DNA from: CAJQND01 sp051010095
Lineage (GTDB): Bacteria; Pseudomonadota; Alphaproteobacteria; Rhizobiales; CAJQND01
Length of the DNA stretch: 7,086 nt
Reading direction: 5' to 3'
Assembly (NCBI GenBank): GCA_051010095.1
Contig: JBPCVX010000022.1
Coordinates: 1-7,086, forward strand
Shown here: positions 1-5,642 of the stretch, one piece after another
Layout of the letters: every line of letters starts with the position of its first letter
How positions within the stretch are numbered: position 1 is the stretch's first letter
Notes under the pieces: model-generated
Seen by the model: the letters and a program-made list of their open reading frames with translations, nothing else
The model's database searches: none
Told to the model about the DNA's origin: nothing
Translations under genes and position numbers: made by a program

Positions 1-520
1 CGCATGCAACATGGCAGGCATTGATGAGAACAAGCTCGTGCCGGTGTGCCCGGGTGGAGCGGCCGATATTGACGCTACATTTCGTGCAGGATCTGGGCAG
101 TATGTTCAGCAACAAGGCCCTTACCCGCAGCAACTGGAAGCAGACAATGTAGGGCATATTGTTGCACATGTTGGCCCATTGATTGGTCCGTGCGGGTTCT
201 CCAGTCTCGCCGCGAAGCCGCAATGGCTAAAGACGGATATGGCAAAGGCTTTCACCCGTGCCTATCGAAACGCCAGGAAGTATATGAACGAGGAATCAGC
301 TGCAGAAATTGCCAGGGCTGCTCAACCATATTTTCCAAAAGTTGATAGCGTTGCGTTGGAGAAATGCATCGATACCTACCAGCGGTTAGGGTGCTGGACG
401 CCGCATATTGAAATCACTGAGAAGGCTTATCAAGCGACACTTGATATTTACGAGTACAATGGTTTGCTGGGTGAGCGATATGCCTACGATCGCGTCTGTT
501 GCTTGCCCCCACGCGTTTAG
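1..520 (+). CDS. NMT1/THI5-like ABC transporter substrate-binding protein, C-terminal part (5' end outside window)
   Basis: The reading frame is open from the left edge (first full codon at base 2) to TAG at 518-520, so about 172 C-terminal residues are visible. The ATG at 11 is probably internal, because the frame continues upstream without a stop and no ribosome site precedes it. Recognisable family blocks are a TFRAGSGQYVQQQGPYPQQL stretch, an IGPCGFSSLAA block, a helix AKAFTRAYRNARKYM, the pair PYFP and LGCWTPHIEIT, and a terminal YNGLL...YDRV. This pattern is typical of the second lobe of NMT1/THI5-like (SsuA/TauA-type) periplasmic binding proteins, which deliver a small organic solute to an ABC permease. 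The ligand cannot be read from the sequence. The signal peptide, if any, lies outside the window. The gene is convergent with the dioxygenase gene, with 35 bases between their stops. The family call is from recalled resemblance and is fairly secure; the substrate is unknown. Confidence 0.8.
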   Translation, partial: ACNMAGIDENKLVPVCPGGAADIDATFRAGSGQYVQQQGPYPQQLEADNVGHIVAHVGPLIGPCGFSSLAAKPQWLKTDMAKAFTRAYRNARKYMNEESAAEIARAAQPYFPKVDSVALEKCIDTYQRLGCWTPHIEITEKAYQATLDIYEYNGLLGERYAYDRVCCLPPRV

Positions 521-555
521 ATTTCAGTTTTTTATGAAATGCGCGTGCCAGCGCC

Positions 556-1461
556 TCACATCATTCCAGCTGATTCCGTTTTGTCTTCGCCTGCTTGTGC
601 GGCATAGATTGACGTATAGCCGCCCGACCAATCGGGTGGGATTTGGCAAGGGCGCGGGTCATGGTGCGCCCACGTCACGTGTTCCCCGCGCACGATTTCG
701 TAAGCATGCGCAGAAGGGTCAGGGTGTGGCGTATAGGGCTTCGCATCGGCCGAAGTGTAGCAATTTAGAAGGAGCGGGCGTGGCATTGGAGACTTGCTTG
801 ATGGTGAGTAATGCAGTGTTCGCGCATTGTGAACCGTAATCGAGCCTGCCGGGCCGCTAAGATAGTCCACATCGTTCATATCGATTGACGCTGCATCCTC
901 ATCGCTCAGCATGCCGGTCCAATTGCCGTTCACGTCGTATTGATCGAACAGATCGTTATTATGCGAATTAGGCTTTACCGCCAGAGGACCATTTTTCATA
1001 TCGGTATCTGCCAAATAGCATCCGATTGTGATTACGTTGTAATTGGTGTGTGGGAAGAATTGGATGTCTTGATGCCATTTAACCATGTCGCTCTCATCGA
1101 GCCATTTGAAATTGAGTTTCGAGTGATGGAACACAACATTAGGGCCAACAAGATCAGCCGCAACATCAGCCATTAAGCCACTAGCGAACTTCCAATAGGC
1201 TTCGTGTTGCTCATCTGGCTTTTTCAACCTGCGCAAAACTGGATTGTCGGCGCTGTGGCCGGGACCGATGTCAAACACCTTGCCGGCTTGCTTCTCTTCA
1301 CGGCTGGCGTCCACGAATTGATGTGTTACCGTCACAAGATTGGCAAGCGTGTCTTGTGGAACGAGGCTTCCTACGCCCACATAGCCTTTCTCGAAGTAAT
1401 GTTCTCGCTGTGCTTGGGTGAGAACGCGCGCGGGGTGCGATAGAATTTCTTCTGGCGTCAT
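556..1461 (-). CDS. Phytanoyl-CoA dioxygenase (PhyH) family Fe(II)/2-oxoglutarate-dependent oxygenase
   Basis: A 301-residue, probably cytosolic, non-haem iron oxygenase of the PhyH family. These enzymes hydroxylate an organic substrate while decarboxylating 2-oxoglutarate. The iron-binding HxD is WHQD (His130, Asp132). The distal histidine is in TLHYS (His217), and the 2-oxoglutarate-anchoring arginine is in PRPLLLNCY (Arg228), so the 2-His-1-carboxylate triad and the co-substrate Arg all seem present. The length is normal for the family and there is no signal peptide. The start at 1461 is chosen because GGAG lies 8 nt before that ATG. An in-frame ATG at 1479 would add six residues but has no ribosome site. 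A sigma-70-like promoter lies about 50 bases upstream, so the gene is probably transcribed alone. The substrate cannot be predicted: the family ranges from phytanoyl-CoA to ectoine, halogenation-like and phosphonate chemistry. The neighbouring binding-protein gene is on the opposite strand, so a shared pathway is only a possibility. Confidence 0.88.
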   Translation of the reverse strand: MTPEEILSHPARVLTQAQREHYFEKGYVGVGSLVPQDTLANLVTVTHQFVDASREEKQAGKVFDIGPGHSADNPVLRRLKKPDEQHEAYWKFASGLMADVAADLVGPNVVFHHSKLNFKWLDESDMVKWHQDIQFFPHTNYNVITIGCYLADTDMKNGPLAVKPNSHNNDLFDQYDVNGNWTGMLSDEDAASIDMNDVDYLSGPAGSITVHNARTLHYSPSSKSPMPRPLLLNCYTSADAKPYTPHPDPSAHAYEIVRGEHVTWAHHDPRPCQIPPDWSGGYTSIYAAQAGEDKTESAGMM

Positions 1462-1519
1462 TTGGAGCTCTCCATGCATCGAGCAACGTTTGGTCTTTAC
1501 GTTAGGTGCTCAGACACAG

Positions 1520-1548
1520 ATAATCTTAATGTTTTGCAACTGTGTCAA
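1520..1548 (-). promoter_or_regulatory. Sigma-70-like promoter for the PhyH-family gene
   Basis: On the minus strand a perfect -35 box TTGACA (1548-1543) is followed after 17 nt by GATTAT (1525-1520), which matches four of six -10 bases. Initiation would fall near 1513, giving a leader of about 50 nt before the ATG at 1461. The intergenic stretch 1480-1675 otherwise holds only a short direct repeat, CGGCCAAAT at 1627-1635 and 1663-1671. I see no convincing terminator for the upstream cyclase gene, so read-through into this gene is possible. Confidence 0.5.
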
Positions 1549-1675
1549 CGCAATGAATGACTGCCATTGGTTGAGGGTGACGAGCCTGCGCCGTCAATTT
1601 TCAGGGTACAGATTGCAAAATAATGGCGGCCAAATTTCAAGTCAGCAGGCGGGCTCCTTAGTCGGCCAAATCTGT

Positions 1676-2719
1676 CTACCCTTGAACATGGATCCGCGGG
1701 CTCTCGGCGCTGAGGACGCGGAAAATTTCCATATCTCCTTTTCCTTTAACTGCAACAACACCGATTGATGCACATTCGACATGATCTTCAACTTCAAGCC
1801 TTGCGCGTGGACTGAGGTTCACCGATCCAACTTGACCATTTGCTTCAATGCGGGCTGCGGTATTAACGGTATCGCCCCAAAGATCGTAGGAAAATCGCTT
1901 ATGACCGACAATGCCCGCTGTCACCGGACCTATATGCACACCAATGCGCAAATTCCACCGAAACGACATTTGCCGTGCGTGAGCAAGCATCTCCTTGCCG
2001 CATAAAATGCAATTAAGAACTGGGTTCTCAAGTGGCACCAATAAACCGGCGGTCGCCATGAAGCAGTCGCCCACTGTCTTGATTTTTTCAACGCGATGTT
2101 TCTCTGCAATTGACTCAAATATGAGTGAGAGCTCTTGCAAATGATCAACGACTTCTTCGGGTTCGCGTTTGTCACAAAAAGTCGTAAAGCCAACAATGTC
2201 TGCAAACAATACCGCTACGTTTTCATGACGCCTGGTCTTAACGTTCGCTTTGGCCGTCAGCTCTTCAGCGATACTTCCTGGAAGGATCACTCTTAGCAAT
2301 TGATCAGCTTTTGAAAGTTGCTGAATTTTGTTGCGCGCCCTTTCGATAAATCCGTCAGACGGCGTGAAATCTGGCAAATTTCCCTGACGAAAAACGCCTA
2401 AGCTGCGTCCGCCAAGGTCGTTTGAATGGATCGCGACCTTGTCAAAAAATGCAGTCGCCAAATCCTTTAGCATGCTATCTTCTATGTCTTCAAAAACGAT
2501 CATAATGCCATAGACTTGTTCGCGCTGAACAAGCCCTATGATAAGGTAGAAATACTCAGTTTGTTTAAGCGCGACGCGGGCCATTTGAGATAATGCGGTA
2601 GCGATCCGGGTGACCGCGACCTCGTCAATCGCGAGTGATTCACTTAGATTGGCAACTTTGTTGCGCGCATCAACGATTGATGCCTCTGTTTCTATGCGCA
2701 ATTTGCCAAGTTCAATCAT
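1676..2719 (-). CDS. Class III adenylate cyclase with degenerate RsbT-like N-terminal domain (stressosome output)
   Basis: A 347-residue soluble protein expected to make cAMP from ATP. Residues about 160-340 are a class III cyclase domain with every key residue visible: metal-binding Asp174 (FADIVGFT) and Asp218 (KTVGD), adenine-selecting Lys214 and Asp279 (YDLWGD), and transition-state Asn286 and Arg290 (VNTAAR). An LPGSIAEEL helix (146-154) resembles the linker that often precedes such domains. Residues about 7-110 resemble an RsbT-type GHKL domain (LRIETEASIVDAR, then RIATALSQMAR). However, the N-box has lost its catalytic Glu and Asn (Gln45, Val49), and no DxGxG or GLGxG loop remains, so this half is probably a docking or dimerisation module. 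The start at 2719 forms TGATG with the rsbX stop, which suggests translational coupling. An upstream ATG at 2743 is possible but would overlap rsbX by 25 nt. It is the last gene of the operon, where B. subtilis-type modules place the target of RsbT. Confidence 0.9.
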   Translation of the reverse strand: MIELGKLRIETEASIVDARNKVANLSESLAIDEVAVTRIATALSQMARVALKQTEYFYLIIGLVQREQVYGIMIVFEDIEDSMLKDLATAFFDKVAIHSNDLGGRSLGVFRQGNLPDFTPSDGFIERARNKIQQLSKADQLLRVILPGSIAEELTAKANVKTRRHENVAVLFADIVGFTTFCDKREPEEVVDHLQELSLIFESIAEKHRVEKIKTVGDCFMATAGLLVPLENPVLNCILCGKEMLAHARQMSFRWNLRIGVHIGPVTAGIVGHKRFSYDLWGDTVNTAARIEANGQVGSVNLSPRARLEVEDHVECASIGVVAVKGKGDMEIFRVLSAESPRIHVQG

Positions 2720-3303
2720 CAAACTGCTTTCAGTGCTATGCACGTTGCATCATCGTGCGGTTTTCCAAAAAGCTTTACGATGTTGAGCGCGATAGACCAT
2801 GCGCTATCGCTGCGAAATCCTTCGTATTGGTTGAGGTCAAAATGGTCCTGAACTCCGTCGGTGTAGAAAAGAATAGTGTCTCCACGATCAAACTCCAGGC
2901 GCTCTTCGCGAGGTGTACGCATAATATGACCAAGCGTACCGTCACTCGATACTAACCGAGCTGGTGTGCGGCCGAATTTGCGAACCACGGTATTGCCAAC
3001 GCCGACGTAGCGCATTGCCCCTTCGCCGAAATCAATATCTGCGATTGCAATTGCCGCACCTCGACCGCCTCGAACGCTCTCGTGAAGGCGCGAGAGTAAA
3101 TCGCAAATGCTAGTCCAGTCTTCGCGCTCTAAGCGCCCCACGATATGCTTCGCGACTTCATGCGCCTCCGGGCCATGACCCAGTACGTCTATGATTGCGA
3201 CATGAAGTCCATTGTCGCGTTCAATTACGATGCCCGCGTCACCCGAGACGCGCTCACCAAGAAAGGGTCTATTCTTAATGCCATGTTCGATGGTTGTGCT
3301 CAT
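2719..3303 (-). CDS. rsbX: RsbX-like PP2C/SpoIIE-family serine phosphatase
   Basis: A 194-residue stand-alone PP2C-type phosphatase domain. In known stressosomes RsbX removes phosphate from RsbS and RsbR and resets the complex. The metal-site signatures are in order: GDAG (Asp22), IIDVLGHG (Asp39), FYTDGVQD (Asp149) and HDDAT (Asp184, Asp185). The protein has no N-terminal partner-binding domain such as RsbU carries, and its size is close to that of B. subtilis RsbX, so RsbX fits better than RsbU. The start at 3303 makes an ATGA overlap with the rsbT stop and gives MSTTIEHG. An ATG at 3318 would add five residues without a ribosome site. The gene is sandwiched between the kinase and the cyclase. 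The domain call is secure; the exact substrate is inferred from position, and it is notable because the usual target serine of RsbS is absent here. Confidence 0.86.
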   Translation of the reverse strand: MSTTIEHGIKNRPFLGERVSGDAGIVIERDNGLHVAIIDVLGHGPEAHEVAKHIVGRLEREDWTSICDLLSRLHESVRGGRGAAIAIADIDFGEGAMRYVGVGNTVVRKFGRTPARLVSSDGTLGHIMRTPREERLEFDRGDTILFYTDGVQDHFDLNQYEGFRSDSAWSIALNIVKLFGKPHDDATCIALKAV

Positions 3304-3731
3304 GAAGCGTTGCACCATTTGCGTATGGTGGCACGTGTGCCTTGACCAACGTTTGAAACCAATGTGAATTCGTCGGTCATGCGCTTTACACTCGGAAGAC
3401 CCAATCCAAGGCTATCTTGGGTGCTGAAATGCTCTTGCAGTGCGCTGTCGATATCCGCAATTCCTGGACCCTTGTCTCTAACCACAACTTCCAAACCCAA
3501 ACTGCCCTTGCGTTTCACAATCTGTATGTAAGCTTCACCAGATTTTGCGTATCTTATCGCATTAGTCGCAAGTTCTGAAACAGCTGTTCCTACTTGAAAT
3601 TCCTGCCTTTCATTCAATCCGATAGAGCGTGCGGTTTCGCGCACTTTCATGACAACAACGGCAATATCTCCGGTGGTTTGCAATAAATAGCGACGAGATC
3701 TCTCGTTCGGTTTCTCGGCTTCGGTTTTCAT
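3300..3731 (-). CDS. rsbT: RsbT-like serine/threonine kinase (GHKL fold)
   Basis: A 143-residue single-domain GHKL ATPase of the RsbT/RsbW group. The ATP site is complete: N-box SELATNAIRYA with Glu53 and Asn57, G1 box DKGPGI (Asp86-Gly90), G2 box SLGLGLPSVKR (Gly109, Gly111) and the closing GTRATI. The G1 and G2 spelling and the C-terminal RKW resemble RsbT, the stressosome kinase, more than the anti-sigma factor RsbW. In the B. subtilis paradigm RsbT is held on the RsbR/RsbS scaffold, phosphorylates both on stress, and is then released to bind and activate its output protein. Here the likely target is the cyclase two genes downstream. The ATG shares bases with the rsbS stop (TAATG) and lacks a clear Shine-Dalgarno sequence, so translation is probably coupled. 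No sigma factor or RsbV/RsbW pair is seen in the window. Confidence 0.9.
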   Translation of the reverse strand: MKTEAEKPNERSRRYLLQTTGDIAVVVMKVRETARSIGLNERQEFQVGTAVSELATNAIRYAKSGEAYIQIVKRKGSLGLEVVVRDKGPGIADIDSALQEHFSTQDSLGLGLPSVKRMTDEFTLVSNVGQGTRATIRKWCNAS

Positions 3732-4270
3732 TATATACTGTTTCGATCTGGCAGTGTTTCCGGCGGGTATTCGGGAAGGTCTTCGCTCGGCGTTTCTGTA
3801 TCGGCCAGTTTGTCAATTATGGCATCAACTGTATTATTTTCCTCGGCCTGTGTGGTTTCCGAGCCCGTCAGATCAATCTGATGTGGCGTATCGCTCATAT
3901 TTGCAAGACGCTGAAAACCATCTTCCATGTTCAGTGCAATCTCGACTGTGCCAACCCGAACGCCCAATTCTACAAGTGCTGAAGCAGACCCTGGTTGGAT
4001 TCCGGCGACAATTGTGTGTGTCCCCATCACCTTTGCCATGTTTGCCGTATCGCAAATGTGTTCGTAGGAGTAGGCGTCGATGAGATCGACAGATGATAAA
4101 TCGATAATTGCCTTGTGCACGTTGGACTGATGGACGCGGTGAAGCATATCTTCGCGCATTTGTAGAAGAGTTTCCTCGTAAAGCTCAACCTGCACGGACA
4201 CAACAAGGCAATCCTGCGTAACTTGCATGGCGACGCGCGGCCTCTTTTCGCTTGTCAGAATACTCTCCAT
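3731..4270 (-). CDS. rsbS: RsbS-like STAS-domain stressosome scaffold with Ala at the phosphosite and an acidic tail
   Basis: A 179-residue protein. Residues about 10-124 form an RsbS-type STAS domain that aligns by eye through QDCLVVSVQ, AIIDLSSVDLID, NMAKVMG, VAGIQP and LVELGV. RsbS builds the stressosome core and holds RsbT until it is phosphorylated. B. subtilis RsbS carries its phosphoacceptor Ser59 in VDMIDSF. Here the same place reads VDLIDAY, with Ala66 encoded by GCC at 4075-4073; the nearest serine, Ser68, is two residues later. Residues 125-179 form an extra tail rich in Asp, Glu, Thr and Pro with almost no basic residues, and no resemblance recognised. The start at 4270 gives an RsbS-like N-terminus 28 nt after the rsbR stop, with a purine-rich GAGAGAAAG about 10 nt upstream. 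Longer in-frame starts (4318, 4351) would overlap rsbR and add residues unlike RsbS. Confidence 0.88.
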   Translation of the reverse strand: MESILTSEKRPRVAMQVTQDCLVVSVQVELYEETLLQMREDMLHRVHQSNVHKAIIDLSSVDLIDAYSYEHICDTANMAKVMGTHTIVAGIQPGSASALVELGVRVGTVEIALNMEDGFQRLANMSDTPHQIDLTGSETTQAEENNTVDAIIDKLADTETPSEDLPEYPPETLPDRNSI

Positions 4271-4298
4271 TGCGGCGCAACTTTCTCTCTGGAACGTT

Positions 4299-5198
4299 TT
4301 AGGTTGAAACGCTCCCATGGCCTGTCTCGGCAAACGCGAACGCCAAAGCATCTTTCAGTGTAGAGCGGGTGTTTATTTCTGACAGGTCGATGCCAAGCGA
4401 AACAATGGTTTGGGCGATCATGGGTGAAATGCCTGAAATGACGCATCTGCATCCCATCAACGAAGTGGCCTTGGTCATCTTGATAAAGTGGTTGGCCACC
4501 GCTGTATCGATAACGCTTACACCGCTGATATCCAGGATCATCACTCGTGCAGTCGTATGCGAGATTTTCAAAAGCATGGCGTCCATAATTTCCTGAGCAC
4601 GCTTTGAATCGACGATGCCAACAATTGGCAGCATAAGAATATCGTCCCAAAGCATCGAAACCGGCGTCGACAACTGCATAAGTGATTGATTTTGTTCATT
4701 TATAATCTGTTGTGTTCGGTCGGTGAACGCGCTAACGACAACAACGGTATCCAGGCTGATGAGTTTTGTGACCGCTCGTACCGCAGTAGTTTTGTCTTTG
4801 ACCTTGTTCTTTGGATCACGGATGGTATCGGTGAACATGCCGAGAAAGACATTTACACCCGCCATGTAAGCTTCAAGTGAGAGCCCAATATGCGCGTGTA
4901 CGCCTCCCAGCACGCGCAATCTTTCGATATATGCCTGATCAACGCGGGCGTCATAAAAATTCATCCAATAGTCAGATTGCAGGCTTTGGATGCGCTTTAC
5001 ATAACTTTCGTCCCCAAAGAATTCTTCATATTCGGGTCGCTCACTGAGCCACTCGTAAAATGAGCCAATAAAGTTGCCCATGTTCTTTTTCATGAGTGGC
5101 TTTAGCGCGCGAATTTGTGTGAGTTCGTTTTCTGAGAGCCCGTAAACATCAACCAGATTTGCAGGCGTTACCTCATTCAATGAGCTTTTCTTGTCCAA
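4299..5198 (-). CDS. rsbR: Globin-coupled RsbR-like stressosome sensor (protoglobin + STAS)
   Basis: About 299 residues in two domains. Residues about 10-160 match a globin-coupled-sensor (protoglobin) fold: FYEWLSERPEYEEFF, a YWMNFYD helix, and GGVHAHIGLSLEAYMAG, whose first histidine (His101) is the probable proximal haem ligand. Residues about 180-290 are an RsbR-type STAS domain. ISGVSVIDT holds Thr232 at the position of the conserved RsbR phosphothreonine (B. subtilis RsbRA Thr171), and AQTIVSLGIDLS follows. RsbR proteins form the sensory turrets of the stressosome; haem-globin versions are known in Vibrio, where they respond to oxygen. No ATG exists before mid-globin. TTG at 5198 is preferred because GGAG lies 6 nt upstream. 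GTG at 5210 (AAGGA only 2 nt away) and TTG at 5288 are alternatives; the last would translate the AT-rich control region. It is the first gene of the operon. Confidence 0.88.
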   Translation of the reverse strand: MDKKSSLNEVTPANLVDVYGLSENELTQIRALKPLMKKNMGNFIGSFYEWLSERPEYEEFFGDESYVKRIQSLQSDYWMNFYDARVDQAYIERLRVLGGVHAHIGLSLEAYMAGVNVFLGMFTDTIRDPKNKVKDKTTAVRAVTKLISLDTVVVVSAFTDRTQQIINEQNQSLMQLSTPVSMLWDDILMLPIVGIVDSKRAQEIMDAMLLKISHTTARVMILDISGVSVIDTAVANHFIKMTKATSLMGCRCVISGISPMIAQTIVSLGIDLSEINTRSTLKDALAFAFAETGHGSVST

Positions 5199-5231
5199 TG
5201 TGTGCTCCACATTCCTTTGAAATTCCAGAAA

Positions 5232-5246
5232 TGTGAAGTTATCACA
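5232..5246. promoter_or_regulatory. TGTGA-N5-TCACA inverted repeat in the rsbR leader
   Basis: Perfect 5-base arms TGTGA (5232-5236) and TCACA (5242-5246) surround AGTTA. The arms equal the CRP/cAMP-receptor half-sites, but the canonical CRP site has a 6-base spacer and this one has 5. It lies between the predicted transcription start and the rsbR start codon, where binding would be expected to block rather than help transcription. It is of interest because the operon ends in an adenylate cyclase; it may equally be coincidence. Confidence 0.25.
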
Positions 5247-5266
5247 AGTATTCGCAAAATATATCT

Positions 5267-5303
5267 TTGAATAAATATTATTATTCAATTTATTTGAAGT
5301 AAA
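5267..5303 (-). promoter_or_regulatory. Candidate promoter with overlapping palindrome upstream of the stressosome operon
   Basis: On the minus strand TTTACT (5303-5298) and TAATAT (5280-5275) are 17 nt apart, each matching four of six sigma-70 consensus bases. The -10 hexamer is exactly the 6-nt loop between perfect 8-base arms TTGAATAA and TTATTCAA (5267-5288), so a protein bound to the palindrome would cover the promoter core. A further TTCAA/TTGAA pair with 5-nt spacing (5284-5298) shares an arm. AT-richness makes chance matches more likely, so the call is tentative. No GGAAC/GTT-type EcfG stress promoter was seen here. Confidence 0.35.
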
Positions 5304-5304
5304 T

Positions 5305-5321
5305 TATGTCGAATATGTCGA
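5305..5321. repeat. Tandem TATGTCGA repeat at the upstream edge of the stressosome promoter region
   Basis: TATGTCGA occurs twice (5305-5312 and 5314-5321), separated by one A, giving a 9-bp period. It sits immediately upstream of the proposed -35 box of the minus-strand operon, a usual place for an activator. No matching regulator is recognised. Confidence 0.3.
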
Positions 5322-5342
5322 CGCCTCTCAAAATACCCTCGC

Positions 5343-5642
5343 GCCACTCCCAGCACAGATCCTGGTAATTCCTGGGACGATCCGGTTAGCACGGCGATGT
5401 GGAAATTGGTCGATCTTGCCGTTGATGAATTGTTCAAAAACGCATCAAAGATTGGCGTGAAGGTTACTTTCGAAACGGACATCTTTATGGATGCCAAGAA
5501 CACAAAAAACCAGGGGGATCTGCTTGCTAGATTGGGTAAATGGTATCTGCCATATGAAGTGATGAAAATCGCAACGTCAGAGAAATCCGAGCTGCTGGCG
5601 TTGACCGCCTATCAGCAGGGGTGCTCAAGAAACGCCTCTTAA
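5343..5642 (+). pseudogene. Remnant of an amidohydrolase-family (metal-dependent hydrolase) gene
   Basis: An open stretch reading plus-strand, with an ATG at 5397 and TAA at 5640-5642. It contains KIGVKVTFETDIFMDA, then QGDLLARLGKWYLPYEVMKIATSEKSELLALT. This closely resembles the C-terminal part of amidohydrolases of the imidazolonepropionase/prolidase-like group, where the Asp of the GTD motif is a metal ligand and a TPAEVLKMATSTNAELLAL-like helix follows. In intact members the next segment is GPRNPYPGKLG and a long beta-rich tail. Here it is replaced by a short unrelated end (AYQQGCSRNAS). The N-terminal catalytic barrel with its HxH motif is missing. No ribosome site precedes 5397. I read this as a decayed fragment of a roughly 400+ residue enzyme; the left limit is approximate. 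Expression as an 81-residue protein cannot be excluded. Confidence 0.6.

Noticed and set aside
521..540. ATTTCA/TGAAAT inverted repeat between the convergent stops, as a terminator
   Set aside because: Only six AT-rich pairs, with the T-run inside the loop rather than after the stem; too weak to call an intrinsic terminator.
408..839. Plus-strand open frame of 143 codons
   Set aside because: It overlaps the end of the binding-protein gene in another frame and runs antisense to the PhyH gene; no ribosome site and no family-like sequence.
940..1443. Plus-strand open frames of 78-79 codons
   Set aside because: Antisense shadows of the PhyH-family gene, whose catalytic motifs identify the true frame.
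1627..1671. CGGCCAAAT direct repeat between the cyclase and PhyH genes
   Set aside because: Nine bases occurring twice is close to what chance allows in such a region, and it is not placed symmetrically around the PhyH promoter.
4255..4650. Minus-strand open frame of 131 codons
   Set aside because: Alternate frame inside the RsbR STAS domain; composition (many Cys, Arg, Tyr, His) is typical of out-of-frame translation.
5285..5503. Minus-strand open frame of 72 codons upstream of rsbR
   Set aside because: Antisense to the amidohydrolase remnant, with no recognisable motif or ribosome site; it would also run through the proposed rsbR promoter.
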